DNA of 64,000 bases from Streptomyces fulvoviolaceus (GTDB lineage Bacteria; Actinomycetota; Actinomycetes; Streptomycetales; Streptomycetaceae): contig NZ_JOEY01000041.1 of assembly GCF_000718165.1 (NCBI RefSeq), positions 34,197-98,196 on the forward strand. Direction: 5' to 3'. A model generated the notes under the pieces. It was given only the letters and a program-made list of their open reading frames with translations, made no database searches and was not told the origin of the DNA. The translations under genes and the position numbers were made by a program. This document shows, one piece after another, positions 43,025 to 51,124 of the stretch. Numbering within the stretch: position 1 is the stretch's first letter; each line of letters opens with the position of its first letter.

Positions 43025-43225
43025 CCGGGCGGACGCCGAATCCTGCCGCCGCCCGGATGCCCGGTCGACAGGAGTGGATCGGCAGGAGTGGAGGACCCAG
43101 GCAAGACGGGTCGCCGGAACGGTCGCGCCATGACCGGGCCGAGCAGCCCTTGGGGTGAAGCCGCAGCCGCGGCCGGGCAACTTCGCCAGCCCGAATCCGA
43201 CAGGTCATCCTTCACAGGCGGCTGA
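43025..43225 (+). ncRNA. c-di-AMP (ydaO/yuaA-type) riboswitch
   Basis: Conserved blocks of the class occur in the correct order: GACGCCGAATCCTGCC (43033), AGTGGAGGACCCA, TTGGGGTGAAGCCGC, CGGGCAAC, and CCCGAATCCGACAGGTCATCC at the 3' side (split for length). The gene it controls codes for a secreted NlpC/P60 hydrolase, the standard target in actinobacteria, where high c-di-AMP turns wall-lytic genes off. Confidence 0.85.
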
Positions 43226-43238
43226 CGAAGGGTTGCGC

Positions 43239-43712
43239 ATGACTGCGCTCAATCGTGTCCCGTCGCTCATGGTCCGGGCCGGTACGGCCTCGGCCCTCAC
43301 CATCGCCGCAGTGGGCGGCTCCGTCGTGGTCCCGGGTGTCGCAACAGACGCCGCGGCCGCCACGTCGGCGACGAAGGCACTCAAGGTCGCGGCCTCCAAG
43401 AAGGGTTCCCCGTACAAGTACGGGGCCACGGGGCCGTACCGCTTCGACTGCTCAGGGCTCACGCTGTACTCGTTCAAGAAGGCGGGCAAGAAACTGCCCC
43501 GCACAGCGGCCCAGCAGTACAACAAGACACGCCACATCTCCGCCGGCAGCCGCAAGTCCGGAGACCTGGTGTTCTTCCACTCGGGTTCCAGCGTCTACCA
43601 CGTCGGCATCTATGCCGGGAAGGGAAAGATCTGGCACGCCCCCAAGACCGGGGACGTGGTGAGACTGCAGAAGATCTGGACGAAGAGCGTCTGGTACGGC
43701 CGGGTCAAGTGA
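43239..43712 (+). CDS. Secreted NlpC/P60 peptidoglycan endopeptidase
   Basis: A 157-residue exported protein. The signal peptide has a hydrophobic core (ALTIAAVGGSVVVPGVA) with cleavage near ATDAAAA. The NlpC/P60 domain fills the rest: catalytic C71 (RFDCSGLT), H121 (VYHVGIYAG) and H133 (IWHAPKTG). It cuts stem-peptide links in peptidoglycan during growth or spore germination. It has no LysM or SH3 wall-binding domain, so it is a minimal enzyme. The ATG at 43239 follows the riboswitch by 13 nt. A strong terminator comes next. Confidence 0.93.
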   Translation: MTALNRVPSLMVRAGTASALTIAAVGGSVVVPGVATDAAAATSATKALKVAASKKGSPYKYGATGPYRFDCSGLTLYSFKKAGKKLPRTAAQQYNKTRHISAGSRKSGDLVFFHSGSSVYHVGIYAGKGKIWHAPKTGDVVRLQKIWTKSVWYGRVK

Positions 43713-43717
43713 CGCTC

Positions 43718-43759
43718 CCGAGGGGGTGACGGCGACCTGACCTGCCGTCACCCCCTCGG
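43718..43759 (+). terminator. Strong hairpin terminator of the NlpC/P60 gene
   Basis: CCGAGGGGGTGACGGC and GCCGTCACCCCCTCGG form a perfect 16-bp stem around a 10-nt loop, 5 nt after the stop codon. Confidence 0.88.
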
Positions 43760-43781
43760 GCATCCCCGGCGCTTGCCACGG

Positions 43782-44024
43782 TCAGGCTGCCAACAGCGGC
43801 TCGACCAGCAGCACCGCGCCCAGAGCCGTCAGCGCACCCCCGGTGCCCCCTCCCCACGACGACCCGCGCGGGCCGCGCGGCCCGCGGGGTGATGGGCGCC
43901 AGCCGCAGCGCCGACAGAGTCCGAACGCCCAGGTACAACACGTGGGCGCCGCACAGCAGTTGGAGTGTGCGATACAGCGAGTACGGCCGCGGCGAGGGCC
44001 GTGTGCAGGAGCAGCCCGCCCTCG
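43782..44024 (-). pseudogene. Remnant of a LysE-family amino-acid exporter
   Basis: Three pieces of a LysE-like sequence lie in different minus-strand frames: GGLLLHTALAAAVLAVS (near 44000), then LYRTLQLLCGAHVLYLGVRTLSA (near 43960, shortened in description), then a C-terminal helix ALTALGAVLLVEPLLAA ending at 43784. A complete LysE is about 200 residues; here the N-terminus and most central helices are missing and at least two frame changes occur. It lies back to back with a broken LysR gene, the usual divergent partner. Confidence 0.65.
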
Positions 44025-44825
44025 ATGTTGACCCGGAGGACGGTACCTCGCGTCGGGACTCACCGCTTCCCCCGGCTCCATCACCGCGCCGCCGAGCGCC
44101 TCGGCTACACCCCGCCCGCGCTCTCCCAGCAACTGGCCAAGCTGGAGAGGGAGGCGGGCACGGCTCTTCTCGTACGGCATCATCGCGGCGCGCGATTCAC
44201 GGTGTGGGTGAGTTGCTGCTGGCGCGGACCCGGCGGCTGCTCGACGAGTTGGAGCGAGCGCGGCACGAACTGGCCCGGCCGGCCGGGCTGTCGGGCGGCG
44301 CGCTGCGGCTCGGCATCTTTAAGACCACGGGCATCCATCTGCTGGCGCTGACGCACACGTACGAGCCCGCCGCACCGGTCGTGCTCCCGGCGTCCGTCTC
44401 CCTGGATCCGGTCCTGGTCGAGGAGTTGGTGCTGGTGACCGCGCCGGGCCATGCCCTCGCCGACGGGGCCTCTCGGCTCCCTCTGGCCGAACTGACAGGG
44501 CAGCCGCTCGTCAGCATGGCGCCCTGGCATCGGCGCGGCAGGGTATGGGCGGCGCCAGCCGGGGCGGGAGCCACACCCTCGGCGCTGGTGACGACTCCGG
44601 GATACACATTGGTGTGCGCGCTGGTCAGTGTGGGGCTCGGGATGGCGGTCGTACCGGAGCCGGTGGCACGGACAGCGGTCACGCCGGTGGGGCTGCGGCT
44701 GCTGGAAGGGGGGCGGGTTGCGCCGTACGATCTCGGTCGCGCACCGCGGCGAGGAGGCCTCGCCTGCCGCGGAGGCCTTCCGGGCGCTGCTGCGGGGGGC
44801 GTTCGGCCGTGCGTGGCCGATCTGA
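44025..44825 (+). pseudogene. Broken LysR-family regulator (ArgP/LysG-like)
   Basis: The HTH is clear in one frame (HHRAAERLGYTPPALSQQLA, KLEREAGTALLVRHHRG), up to about 44200. It continues in another frame (GELLLARTRRLLDELERA, LSGGALRLGIFKTTGIHLLA, then GMAVVPEPVAR), and the last piece returns to the first frame (SVAHRGEEASPAAEAFRALL, ending 44825). The effector domain lacks about 60 residues after HLLALTHTYEP. Frame breaks are near 44205 and 44725. It would have controlled the adjacent LysE remnant. Confidence 0.82.
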
Positions 44826-44840
44826 CCTCACCTACGGCTG

Positions 44841-45299
44841 CTACGGCTCCTGCTGCCCCACGGCCGTCACCGGCTCCGCCGGTACGGTCCAGGGCAGTTC
44901 GATGGAGACGGTCTTGCCACCCTCTCTGGTGGGCCGGACTCTCAGCTTGCCGCCGCACTCTGCGGTGAGCCAGCGGATGATCACCATGCCACGGCCGTTG
45001 TCCTGCTGGACCGCGGCGGGCAGGCGCTTGGGGAAGCGGGGGTGGCTGTCGGTGACCCCGATGCGCAGTTGTTCGTCACGGTCGAGCTGGATGTCCACCG
45101 TGAAGGTGGGTGACTGCCCGAAGGTGTGCTGTACGGCGTTGGTGGCGAGTTCGGAGACGATGAGCCGGATGGTCTCGGCCACGTCGGAGTCCGGTGGCAG
45201 ACCCCACTCGGCCAGTGTGGTCAGGACATAGGTGCGGGCCGTGGAGACCGAGGCGGGATCGCTCGGCAGAGTGACGGATGCTTCCAGGTGGTCTGCCAT
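44841..45299 (-). CDS. Anti-sigma-type ATP-binding protein (HATPase_c_2)
   Basis: A 152-residue GHKL ATPase. The N box is ETIRLIVSELATNAVQHTFG (about 42-61), followed by GVTDSHPRFPK and QDNGRGMVIIRWL, as in RsbW/SpoIIAB-like proteins. It could phosphorylate an anti-anti-sigma factor or bind a regulator. It faces the XRE-DUF5753 gene across 213 bp, part of the three-gene set (ATPase, XRE, DUF397) that occurs many times in Streptomyces genomes in development and secondary-metabolite control. Confidence 0.88.
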   Translation of the reverse strand: MADHLEASVTLPSDPASVSTARTYVLTTLAEWGLPPDSDVAETIRLIVSELATNAVQHTFGQSPTFTVDIQLDRDEQLRIGVTDSHPRFPKRLPAAVQQDNGRGMVIIRWLTAECGGKLRVRPTREGGKTVSIELPWTVPAEPVTAVGQQEP

Positions 45300-45424
45300 G
45301 GCCAGGTCGTCCCTTTCCCACGGGACCGCAGTCCGACACGGAGCGGATGGTTCGAGTACGGTCCCGGACTGGTGCTTCGTCGCCAGACTGCCATTACCGA
45401 GCCGGTGGCGGGTGGCGATCCACC

Positions 45425-45442
45425 AAGATATGCATATATCTG
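45425..45442. promoter_or_regulatory. AT-rich palindrome before the XRE-DUF5753 gene
   Basis: ATATGCATAT (45428-45437) is a perfect 10-bp palindrome inside AAGATATGCATATATCTG, a conspicuous AT island in a GC-rich gap. It lies about 75 bp before the XRE start and is a candidate operator for that protein. Confidence 0.5.
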
Positions 45443-45512
45443 TCGCTCAAAGCGGTGAACTCTGCGACGGAAGACCGTATTTGGGTGGCTCGGAAGGAGT
45501 AAGGAGTACCCC

Positions 45513-46373
45513 ATGCAGCACGGTCCCGCGGTGCGCCGCCGGAAACTGGGCGCCGAACTGCGTGCGCTGCGCACGAGTGCGGGGCTCACCAGTGGCGAGG
45601 CCGCCCGGCTGGTGGGCTGGCACCAGTCGAAGGTCAGCCGCATCGAGACCGGCGCCAGCGGCGTGAAACCGGCCGATGTGCGGTTACTCCTGGACGCCTA
45701 CGAAGTACAGGATGCCCAACTTCGGGAGCTGCTGCTGGCGTTGGCCGGGTCCGACGAGGGCGGCGGCCGGCACCACTGGTGGCACGCGTACCGCGGGGTA
45801 CTCCCACCCACCTACCGGGACTTCATCAGCCTGGAGTCCCAGGCGAGCGCGATGCGCACACTGGAGACCTCGGTCGTGCCCGGGCTGCTGCAGACGCCCG
45901 AGTACGCCCGTGCGGTGACCAGCGCCTCGGTGGACGGCCTCGACGACGAGCGGCTCGACGCGCTGGTCGAGGTGCGGCTGGCCCGGCAGGACGTACTGCG
46001 CTCGCATCCGCCGCTGGAGCTGACCGCTGTCCTGGACGAGGCGGTGCTGCGGCGGGAGATCGGCGGACCCGAGGTCATGGCCCGCCAGCTGCGACGGCTC
46101 CTGGAGGCGGCGCTCCTGCCACAAGTGCGGCTCCAGGTACTTCCGTTCACTGCCGGGGCGCACATCGGCATCACCGGGCCTTTCGTAATCTTCTCATTTT
46201 CGAGCACATCTGATCTGGACGTGGTTGTTCTCGACCACTTGACGAGTAGCCTCTACCTCGAACGGAAAGAAGACCTCCAGGCCTATACGGAGGCCTTCAA
46301 CGCCCTTCAGATCCACGCCCTTTCGCCCGAGGACTCGTTGGATTACATCGCCGGGATAGGTGACGGCGCGTAA
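45513..46373 (+). CDS. XRE-family regulator with DUF5753 (WhiJ/Scr1-type), TTA-containing
   Basis: A 286-residue regulator. The HTH is at 8-62 (RRRKLGAELRALRTSAGLTS, LVGWHQSKVSRIETGASGV). DUF5753 fills 95-280 (HHWWHAYRGVLPPTYRDFI, VVPGLLQTPEYARA, QLRRLLEAALLPQVRLQVLP). Codon 58 is TTA (45684-45686), so expression may need the bldA tRNA. AAGGAG precedes the ATG. A DUF397 gene follows 9 nt downstream and an ATPase gene is divergent, the standard trio. Confidence 0.92.
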   Translation: MQHGPAVRRRKLGAELRALRTSAGLTSGEAARLVGWHQSKVSRIETGASGVKPADVRLLLDAYEVQDAQLRELLLALAGSDEGGGRHHWWHAYRGVLPPTYRDFISLESQASAMRTLETSVVPGLLQTPEYARAVTSASVDGLDDERLDALVEVRLARQDVLRSHPPLELTAVLDEAVLRREIGGPEVMARQLRRLLEAALLPQVRLQVLPFTAGAHIGITGPFVIFSFSSTSDLDVVVLDHLTSSLYLERKEDLQAYTEAFNALQIHALSPEDSLDYIAGIGDGA

Positions 46374-46382
46374 GGAGGCACC

Positions 46383-46604
46383 ATGTCCGCAATGCCTCGG
46401 AACGTACCTTCCAGTACCGATCTGCACGGCGTGCGGTGGCTGCGCAGCAGCTACAGCACCGGAGCCAACAACTGTGTGGAGACGGCTCGGCCGTCGTCCG
46501 GCCCAGCGGCCGGACTCCTCGCCGTGCGCGACTCCAAGAACCCGACCGGACCCGCGCTGCTCTTCTCCCCCGAGAGCTGGGCGGGCTTCACGGCCGCGTT
46601 CTGA
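46383..46604 (+). CDS. DUF397 small protein
   Basis: A 73-residue protein with the DUF397 signature: LHGVRWLRSSYSTGANNCVE, then AVRDSKNPTGPALLFSPESW and AGFTAAF. AGGAGG lies 7 nt before the ATG at 46383. In WhiJ/BldB-type sets the small DUF397 protein is thought to antagonise the XRE partner, with which it is almost always paired. It is co-transcribed with the XRE gene. Confidence 0.92.
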   Translation: MSAMPRNVPSSTDLHGVRWLRSSYSTGANNCVETARPSSGPAAGLLAVRDSKNPTGPALLFSPESWAGFTAAF

Positions 46605-46645
46605 TCACTTCGCTCCCACTCGGCGCACGGCCGTGTCACGCCGAC

Positions 46646-47773
46646 TCATGGTCGCGTCTCGCCGATCACACGTACAGCGCGTTCGATCTGCCCCTCGGAG
46701 AGGTCCGCGCGGGCGGTCAGCCTCAGCCGTGAGATGCCGTCGGGCACCGATGGAGGACGGAAGCAGCCCACGGACAGTCCTGCCTCACGGCAGTCGGCCG
46801 CCCATCGCACGGCCCCCTCCGGGGAGGGGGCGCGCACGGAGACGACCGCGGCGTCCGGCCGTACGGCTTCCAGACCCGCGGCGGTCAGGCGTGCGTGCAG
46901 TTCGCTCGCCACCTCGCGCGCCCGCGCGGCCCGCTCCGGTTCACGGCGCAGCAGTCTCAGGGCCGCCAGGGCCGCGCCCGCCGCCGCGGGGGCGAGGCCC
47001 GTGTCGAAGATGAACGTCCGGGCCGCGTTGACCAGGTGGTCGATCACCCGGGCGGGGCCGAGGACGGCTCCGCCCTGGCTGCCGAGCGACTTGGACAGGG
47101 TGACCGTGACGACCACGTCGTCGGCGCCCGCGAGGCCCGCCGCGTGCGGGGCGCCCCGGCCGCCGGTGCCGAGGACGCCGAGCCCGTGGGCGTCGTCGAC
47201 GACGAGTCCCGCACCGTGCTCCCGGCATGCCTCGGCGAGCCCGGCCAGGGGGGCCGCGTCGCCGTCGACCGAGAAGACGGTGTCGGACACGGCGACGGCG
47301 GGCCCGTCGTGCGTCTGGAGTGCCTTGCGCACCGCGTCCGGCTCGGCGTGCGCGACGACCTGGGTGGTGCCGCGGGCCAGCCGGCAGCCGTCGATGAGCG
47401 AGGCGTGGTTGCCCGCGTCGGAGACGATCAGCGAGCCGTGCGGTGCGAGTGCGGTGACGGCGGCGAGGTTCGCCGCGTAGCCGGACGAGAAGACGAGGGC
47501 CGCCTCGAAGCCGCAGAAGTCGGCCAGTTCGCGTTCGAGTTCCGTGTGGAGTTCGGTGGTGCCGGTGACGAGCCGGGACCCGGTCGCTCCCCCGCCCCAG
47601 GTCCGCGCGGCCCGCGCGGCGCCCTCGGTGACCTCGGGATGGCGGGCCAGACCCAGGTAGTCGTTGCTCGCGAGATCCAGGAGCGGGGAGTCGGCGGGGC
47701 GCGGGCGCAGGGTCCGTACGAGTCCGGCGCGGCGGCGTACGTCCGCCTGCTCGTCGATCCAGCCGAACGCCAT
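46646..47773 (-). CDS. bioF: 8-amino-7-oxononanoate synthase
   Basis: A 375-residue PLP enzyme of the alpha-oxoamine synthase family. Motifs are [17 protein letters not shown] (near 31), [17 protein letters not shown] (75), [26 protein letters not shown] (aspartate and histidine) and the PLP lysine in [15 protein letters not shown] (about 227). It joins pimeloyl-CoA/ACP and alanine. GGAGGAG precedes the ATG at 47773. It is divergent from bioB-bioA-bioD, so biotin synthesis genes share one control region. Confidence 0.93.
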   Translation of the reverse strand: MAFGWIDEQADVRRRAGLVRTLRPRPADSPLLDLASNDYLGLARHPEVTEGAARAARTWGGGATGSRLVTGTTELHTELERELADFCGFEAALVFSSGYAANLAAVTALAPHGSLIVSDAGNHASLIDGCRLARGTTQVVAHAEPDAVRKALQTHDGPAVAVSDTVFSVDGDAAPLAGLAEACREHGAGLVVDDAHGLGVLGTGGRGAPHAAGLAGADDVVVTVTLSKSLGSQGGAVLGPARVIDHLVNAARTFIFDTGLAPAAAGAALAALRLLRREPERAARAREVASELHARLTAAGLEAVRPDAAVVSVRAPSPEGAVRWAADCREAGLSVGCFRPPSVPDGISRLRLTARADLSEGQIERAVRVIGETRP

Positions 47774-47836
47774 GGCTCCTCCGGGGGAATTTGTAGGCAG
47801 TGGACAGACACTAGCCGGAGCGCCCGCCACCCATGA

Positions 47837-47852
47837 TGTGGCAATACCCACA
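47837..47852. promoter_or_regulatory. Inverted repeat in the bioF-bioB intergenic region
   Basis: TGTGG-N6-CCACA lies midway in the 148-bp gap between the divergent biotin genes. It is a possible binding site for a biotin regulator. Neither a BirA-HTH nor a BioQ gene is in the window. Confidence 0.4.
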
Positions 47853-47921
47853 CGTCGAAAGCCCTCTCTTGTACGAACTCTCCTTGGCCGGGAGCGGCTC
47901 CTTAGGACAGGATCGGCTCTC

Positions 47922-49124
47922 ATGGACCTGCTGAACACGCTGGTGGACAAGGGGTTGCGGCGCGAGCTGCCGACCCGCGAGGAAGCGCTGGCCGTCCTCG
48001 CCACTTCCGACGACGACCTGCTGGATGTGGTGGCCGCGGCCGGCAAGGTGCGCCGGCAGTGGTTCGGGCGCCGGGTGAAACTGAACTATCTCGTCAACCT
48101 GAAGTCCGGGCTGTGTCCCGAGGACTGCTCGTACTGCTCCCAGCGGCTCGGCTCCACCACCGGCATCCTGAAGTACACCTGGCTCAAGCCGGACGAGGCC
48201 TCGCAGGCCGCGGCGGCCGGGCTGGCGGGTGGCGCCAAGCGGGTCTGCCTGGTGGCCAGCGGACGCGGTCCGACCGACCGTGACGTCGACCGTGTCGCGG
48301 GCACCATCAAGGCGATCAAGGACCAGAACGAGGGCGTCGAGGTGTGCGCCTGTCTCGGTCTGCTCTCCGACGGCCAGGCCGAGCGGCTGCGCGAGGCGGG
48401 CGCGGACGCCTACAACCACAACCTCAACACGTCCGAGGCGACGTACGGCGACATCACGAGCACGCACACCTACGCCGACCGGGTGGACACCGTGCAGAAG
48501 GCGCACGGGGCGGGCCTGTCCGCCTGCTCGGGCCTGATCGCCGGTATGGGCGAGAGCGACGAGGACCTGGTCGACGTCGTCTTCTCGCTGCGCGAGCTGG
48601 ACCCGGACTCGGTTCCGGTCAACTTCCTGATCCCGGTCGAGGGCACCCCGCTGGCCAAGGAGTGGAACCTCACCCCGCAGCGGTGCCTCAGGATCCTGGC
48701 GATGGTGCGGTTCGTGTGCCCGGACGTCGAGGTGCGGATCGCGGGCGGCCGCGAGGTCCACCTGCGCACCATGCAGCCCCTTGCCCTCAACCTTGCCAAC
48801 TCGATCTTCCTCGGCGACTACCTCACCACCGAGGGCCAGGCCGGCAAGGCCGACCTGGAGATGATCGCGGACGCCGGCTTCGAGGTGGAGGGCGCCGGCG
48901 AGGTGACCCTGCCGGAGCACCGGGCGACGGCCGGGGGCGGATGCGGGTCGCACGAGAGCGCTGGGAGCGGCTGCGGGTCGCATGAGGGTGCCGGGTGCGG
49001 GTCCCATGAGGGTGGCGGTGTCTGCGGTACGTCGGCTGCCGCGCCGGCCGTGAGCGAGCCCCGTACCGACCTGGTCGCCGTACGTCGTCGCGGTGCCGGA
49101 ACGGACCTCGCGCCCAATGCCTGA
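47922..49124 (+). CDS. bioB: Biotin synthase with Cys/His-rich C-terminal extension
   Basis: A 400-residue radical SAM enzyme. The [4Fe-4S] motif is C65-C69-C72 ([12 protein letters not shown]); NHNLNTSE and the [2Fe-2S] ligand region ([20 protein letters not shown]) follow. It inserts sulfur into dethiobiotin. After the conserved domain ends near 333, a tail of about 65 residues contains three CGSHE copies (C341, C351, C359) plus C368, separated by Gly/Ser/Ala. The ATG at 47922 starts just before the conserved region. bioA overlaps its end by 8 nt. Confidence 0.95.
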   Translation: MDLLNTLVDKGLRRELPTREEALAVLATSDDDLLDVVAAAGKVRRQWFGRRVKLNYLVNLKSGLCPEDCSYCSQRLGSTTGILKYTWLKPDEASQAAAAGLAGGAKRVCLVASGRGPTDRDVDRVAGTIKAIKDQNEGVEVCACLGLLSDGQAERLREAGADAYNHNLNTSEATYGDITSTHTYADRVDTVQKAHGAGLSACSGLIAGMGESDEDLVDVVFSLRELDPDSVPVNFLIPVEGTPLAKEWNLTPQRCLRILAMVRFVCPDVEVRIAGGREVHLRTMQPLALNLANSIFLGDYLTTEGQAGKADLEMIADAGFEVEGAGEVTLPEHRATAGGGCGSHESAGSGCGSHEGAGCGSHEGGGVCGTSAAAPAVSEPRTDLVAVRRRGAGTDLAPNA

Positions 49125-50406
49125 CCTGCCCGGCCTGCCTGTGCCGGAGCTGCTGGAGCTCGACCGGCGGCACGTCTGGCATCCGTACGGTCCGATGCCC
49201 GGGCGGCAGGAACCGCTCGTCGTGGAGTCGGCGAGCGGAGTGCGGTTGCGCATGGCCGACGGCTCGGGTGAGCTCGTCGACGGCATGTCCTCCTGGTGGT
49301 CCGCCATCCACGGCTACAACCACCCGGTGCTCAACGAGGCCGCGCGGGACCAGCTCGGCCGGATGAGCCACGTGATGTTCGGCGGGCTCACCCACGAGCC
49401 CGCCGTCCGACTCGCGAAGCACCTTGTCGACATGTCGCCCGACGGCCTGGAGCACGTCTTCCTCGCCGACTCGGGTTCGGTGTCGGTCGAGGTCGCCATC
49501 AAGATGTGCCTGCAGTACTGGCGTTCGCTGGGCCGCCCCTCCAAGCAGCGCCTGCTGACCTGGCGCGGCGGCTACCACGGCGACACCTGGCAGCCGATGT
49601 CGGTGTGCGACCCCGAGGGCGGGATGCACGAGCTGTGGAGCGGGGTGCTGCCGCGCCAGGTGTTCGTGGACGCGCCTCCGGCCGAGTACGAGGAGTCGTA
49701 CGCCGATCAGCTGCGCGCGGCGATCGAGCGGCACGCCGACGAACTGGCCGCGGTGATCGTCGAGCCGGTGGTGCAGGGTGCGGGCGGGATGCGGTTCCAC
49801 TCCCCCGCCTATCTGCGGGTGCTGCGCGAGGCGTGCGACGCGCACGACGTGCTGCTGGTGTTCGACGAGATCGCGACCGGGTTCGGGCGCACGGGCGCGT
49901 TGTTCGCGGCGGAGCACGCGGCGGTGACGCCGGACGTGATGTGTGTGGGCAAGGCGCTGACCGGCGGATACCTGACCATGGCGGCGACGCTGTGCACGCC
50001 GCGGGTGGCCGACGGCATCTCGCGGGGCGAGGTCCCCGTGTTGGCTCACGGCCCGACGTTCATGGGCAATCCGCTGGCCGCTTCCGTCGCCTGCGCCTCG
50101 ATCGAGTTGCTCCTCGGCCAGGACTGGCTCGCCGAGGTCAAGCGGATCGAGGCGGGGCTGCGGGAAGGGCTGGCGCCGGCCCTTGAGATCCCGGGGGTGC
50201 AGGACGTACGCGTCCTCGGTGCCATCGGGGTCGTGCAGTTGGACCACGCCGTCGACATGAAGGCCGCCACGGAGGCGGCCGTACGCGAGGGTGTGTGGTT
50301 GCGGCCGTTCCGCGACCTGATCTACACGATGCCGCCGTACGTCACCGGAGACGCGGACCTGGCGCGGATCGCGCGCGCGGTGCGCGCGGCGGCTCAGGAG
50401 GGGTGA
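49117..50406 (+). CDS. bioA: Adenosylmethionine-8-amino-7-oxononanoate aminotransferase
   Basis: A 429-residue class III PLP aminotransferase. BioA-specific features are HVWHPYGPM (18-26), [16 protein letters not shown] (about 55), [22 protein letters not shown] (PLP aspartate) and the lysine in [11 protein letters not shown] (about 275). It uses S-adenosylmethionine as amino donor to make 7,8-diaminononanoate. The ATG at 49117 overlaps the end of bioB by 8 nt; GTG at 49093 is a less likely start. Confidence 0.95.
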   Translation: MPDLPGLPVPELLELDRRHVWHPYGPMPGRQEPLVVESASGVRLRMADGSGELVDGMSSWWSAIHGYNHPVLNEAARDQLGRMSHVMFGGLTHEPAVRLAKHLVDMSPDGLEHVFLADSGSVSVEVAIKMCLQYWRSLGRPSKQRLLTWRGGYHGDTWQPMSVCDPEGGMHELWSGVLPRQVFVDAPPAEYEESYADQLRAAIERHADELAAVIVEPVVQGAGGMRFHSPAYLRVLREACDAHDVLLVFDEIATGFGRTGALFAAEHAAVTPDVMCVGKALTGGYLTMAATLCTPRVADGISRGEVPVLAHGPTFMGNPLAASVACASIELLLGQDWLAEVKRIEAGLREGLAPALEIPGVQDVRVLGAIGVVQLDHAVDMKAATEAAVREGVWLRPFRDLIYTMPPYVTGDADLARIARAVRAAAQEG

Positions 50407-50407
50407 C

Positions 50408-51124
50408 ATGCCGATTCTGGTGATCACGGGTACCGGCACGGAGGTCGGCAAGACGGTCACGACGGCCGCCGTGGCCGCCGCCGCGCTCGCGGCCGGACGC
50501 ACGGTGGCCGTGCTGAAGGCCGCACAGACGGGCGTACGGCCGGACGAGCCCGGGGACGCCGAGGAGGTCGCGCGCCTCGCCGGTGGCGTGACCACGGCCG
50601 AACTCGCCCGGTACCCCGAGCCGTTGGCACCCGCGACGGCCGCACGGCGGGCCGGGCGGGCGCCGGTGCATCCGCACGAGATCGCCGAGGCCGCCGCCAA
50701 GCTGGCCACCGAGCACGACCTGGTGCTGGTCGAGGGGGCGGGCGGGCTGCTCGTCCGGTTCGACGCGGCGGGCGGAACACTCGCGGACGCGGCCCGGCTG
50801 CTGTCCGCGCCGGTACTGGTCGTGGCGTCGGCGGGCCTCGGCACGCTGAACACCACGGAGCTGACGGCGCGTGAACTCCGCGCCCGGGGGCTCGACTTGG
50901 CGGGGCTCGTGATCGGCAGCTGGCCCGACTCCCCCGATCTCGCGTCGCGTTGCAACGTCGCGGATCTGCCGGACGTCTCCGGAGCGCCGCTGCTCGGCGC
51001 CCTGCCGGCCGGGGCCGGGGGGTTGGCTCCGGCCGACTTCCGTTCCACGGCGGCCGGTTGGCTGGCGCCCCGGCTGGACGGGACATGGGACGCCGAGGCG
51101 TTCCGGGTGCGGGAAGCCCCCTAA
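50408..51124 (+). CDS. bioD: Dethiobiotin synthetase
   Basis: A 238-residue P-loop ATPase. The nucleotide loop is TGTGTEVGKTVTT (7-19); KAAQTGV (about 38) and VEGAGGLLVRF (about 110) are the substrate and metal motifs. It closes the ureido ring of dethiobiotin with CO2 and ATP. It starts 1 nt after bioA. Its TAA (51122-51124) overlaps the stop of the converging LuxR gene. Confidence 0.94.
   Translation: MPILVITGTGTEVGKTVTTAAVAAAALAAGRTVAVLKAAQTGVRPDEPGDAEEVARLAGGVTTAELARYPEPLAPATAARRAGRAPVHPHEIAEAAAKLATEHDLVLVEGAGGLLVRFDAAGGTLADAARLLSAPVLVVASAGLGTLNTTELTARELRARGLDLAGLVIGSWPDSPDLASRCNVADLPDVSGAPLLGALPAGAGGLAPADFRSTAAGWLAPRLDGTWDAEAFRVREAP

Noticed and set aside
43889..44968. One continuous 359-codon gene over the LysR region
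   Set aside because: The frame is open but only its middle third matches LysR; the HTH and the C-terminal end lie in another frame, so it is a pseudogene and not a novel gene.
48940..49030. Three GGGTCGCA-like direct repeats
   Set aside because: They code for the CGSHE units at the BioB C-terminus and are in frame; spacing and length do not fit a CRISPR.
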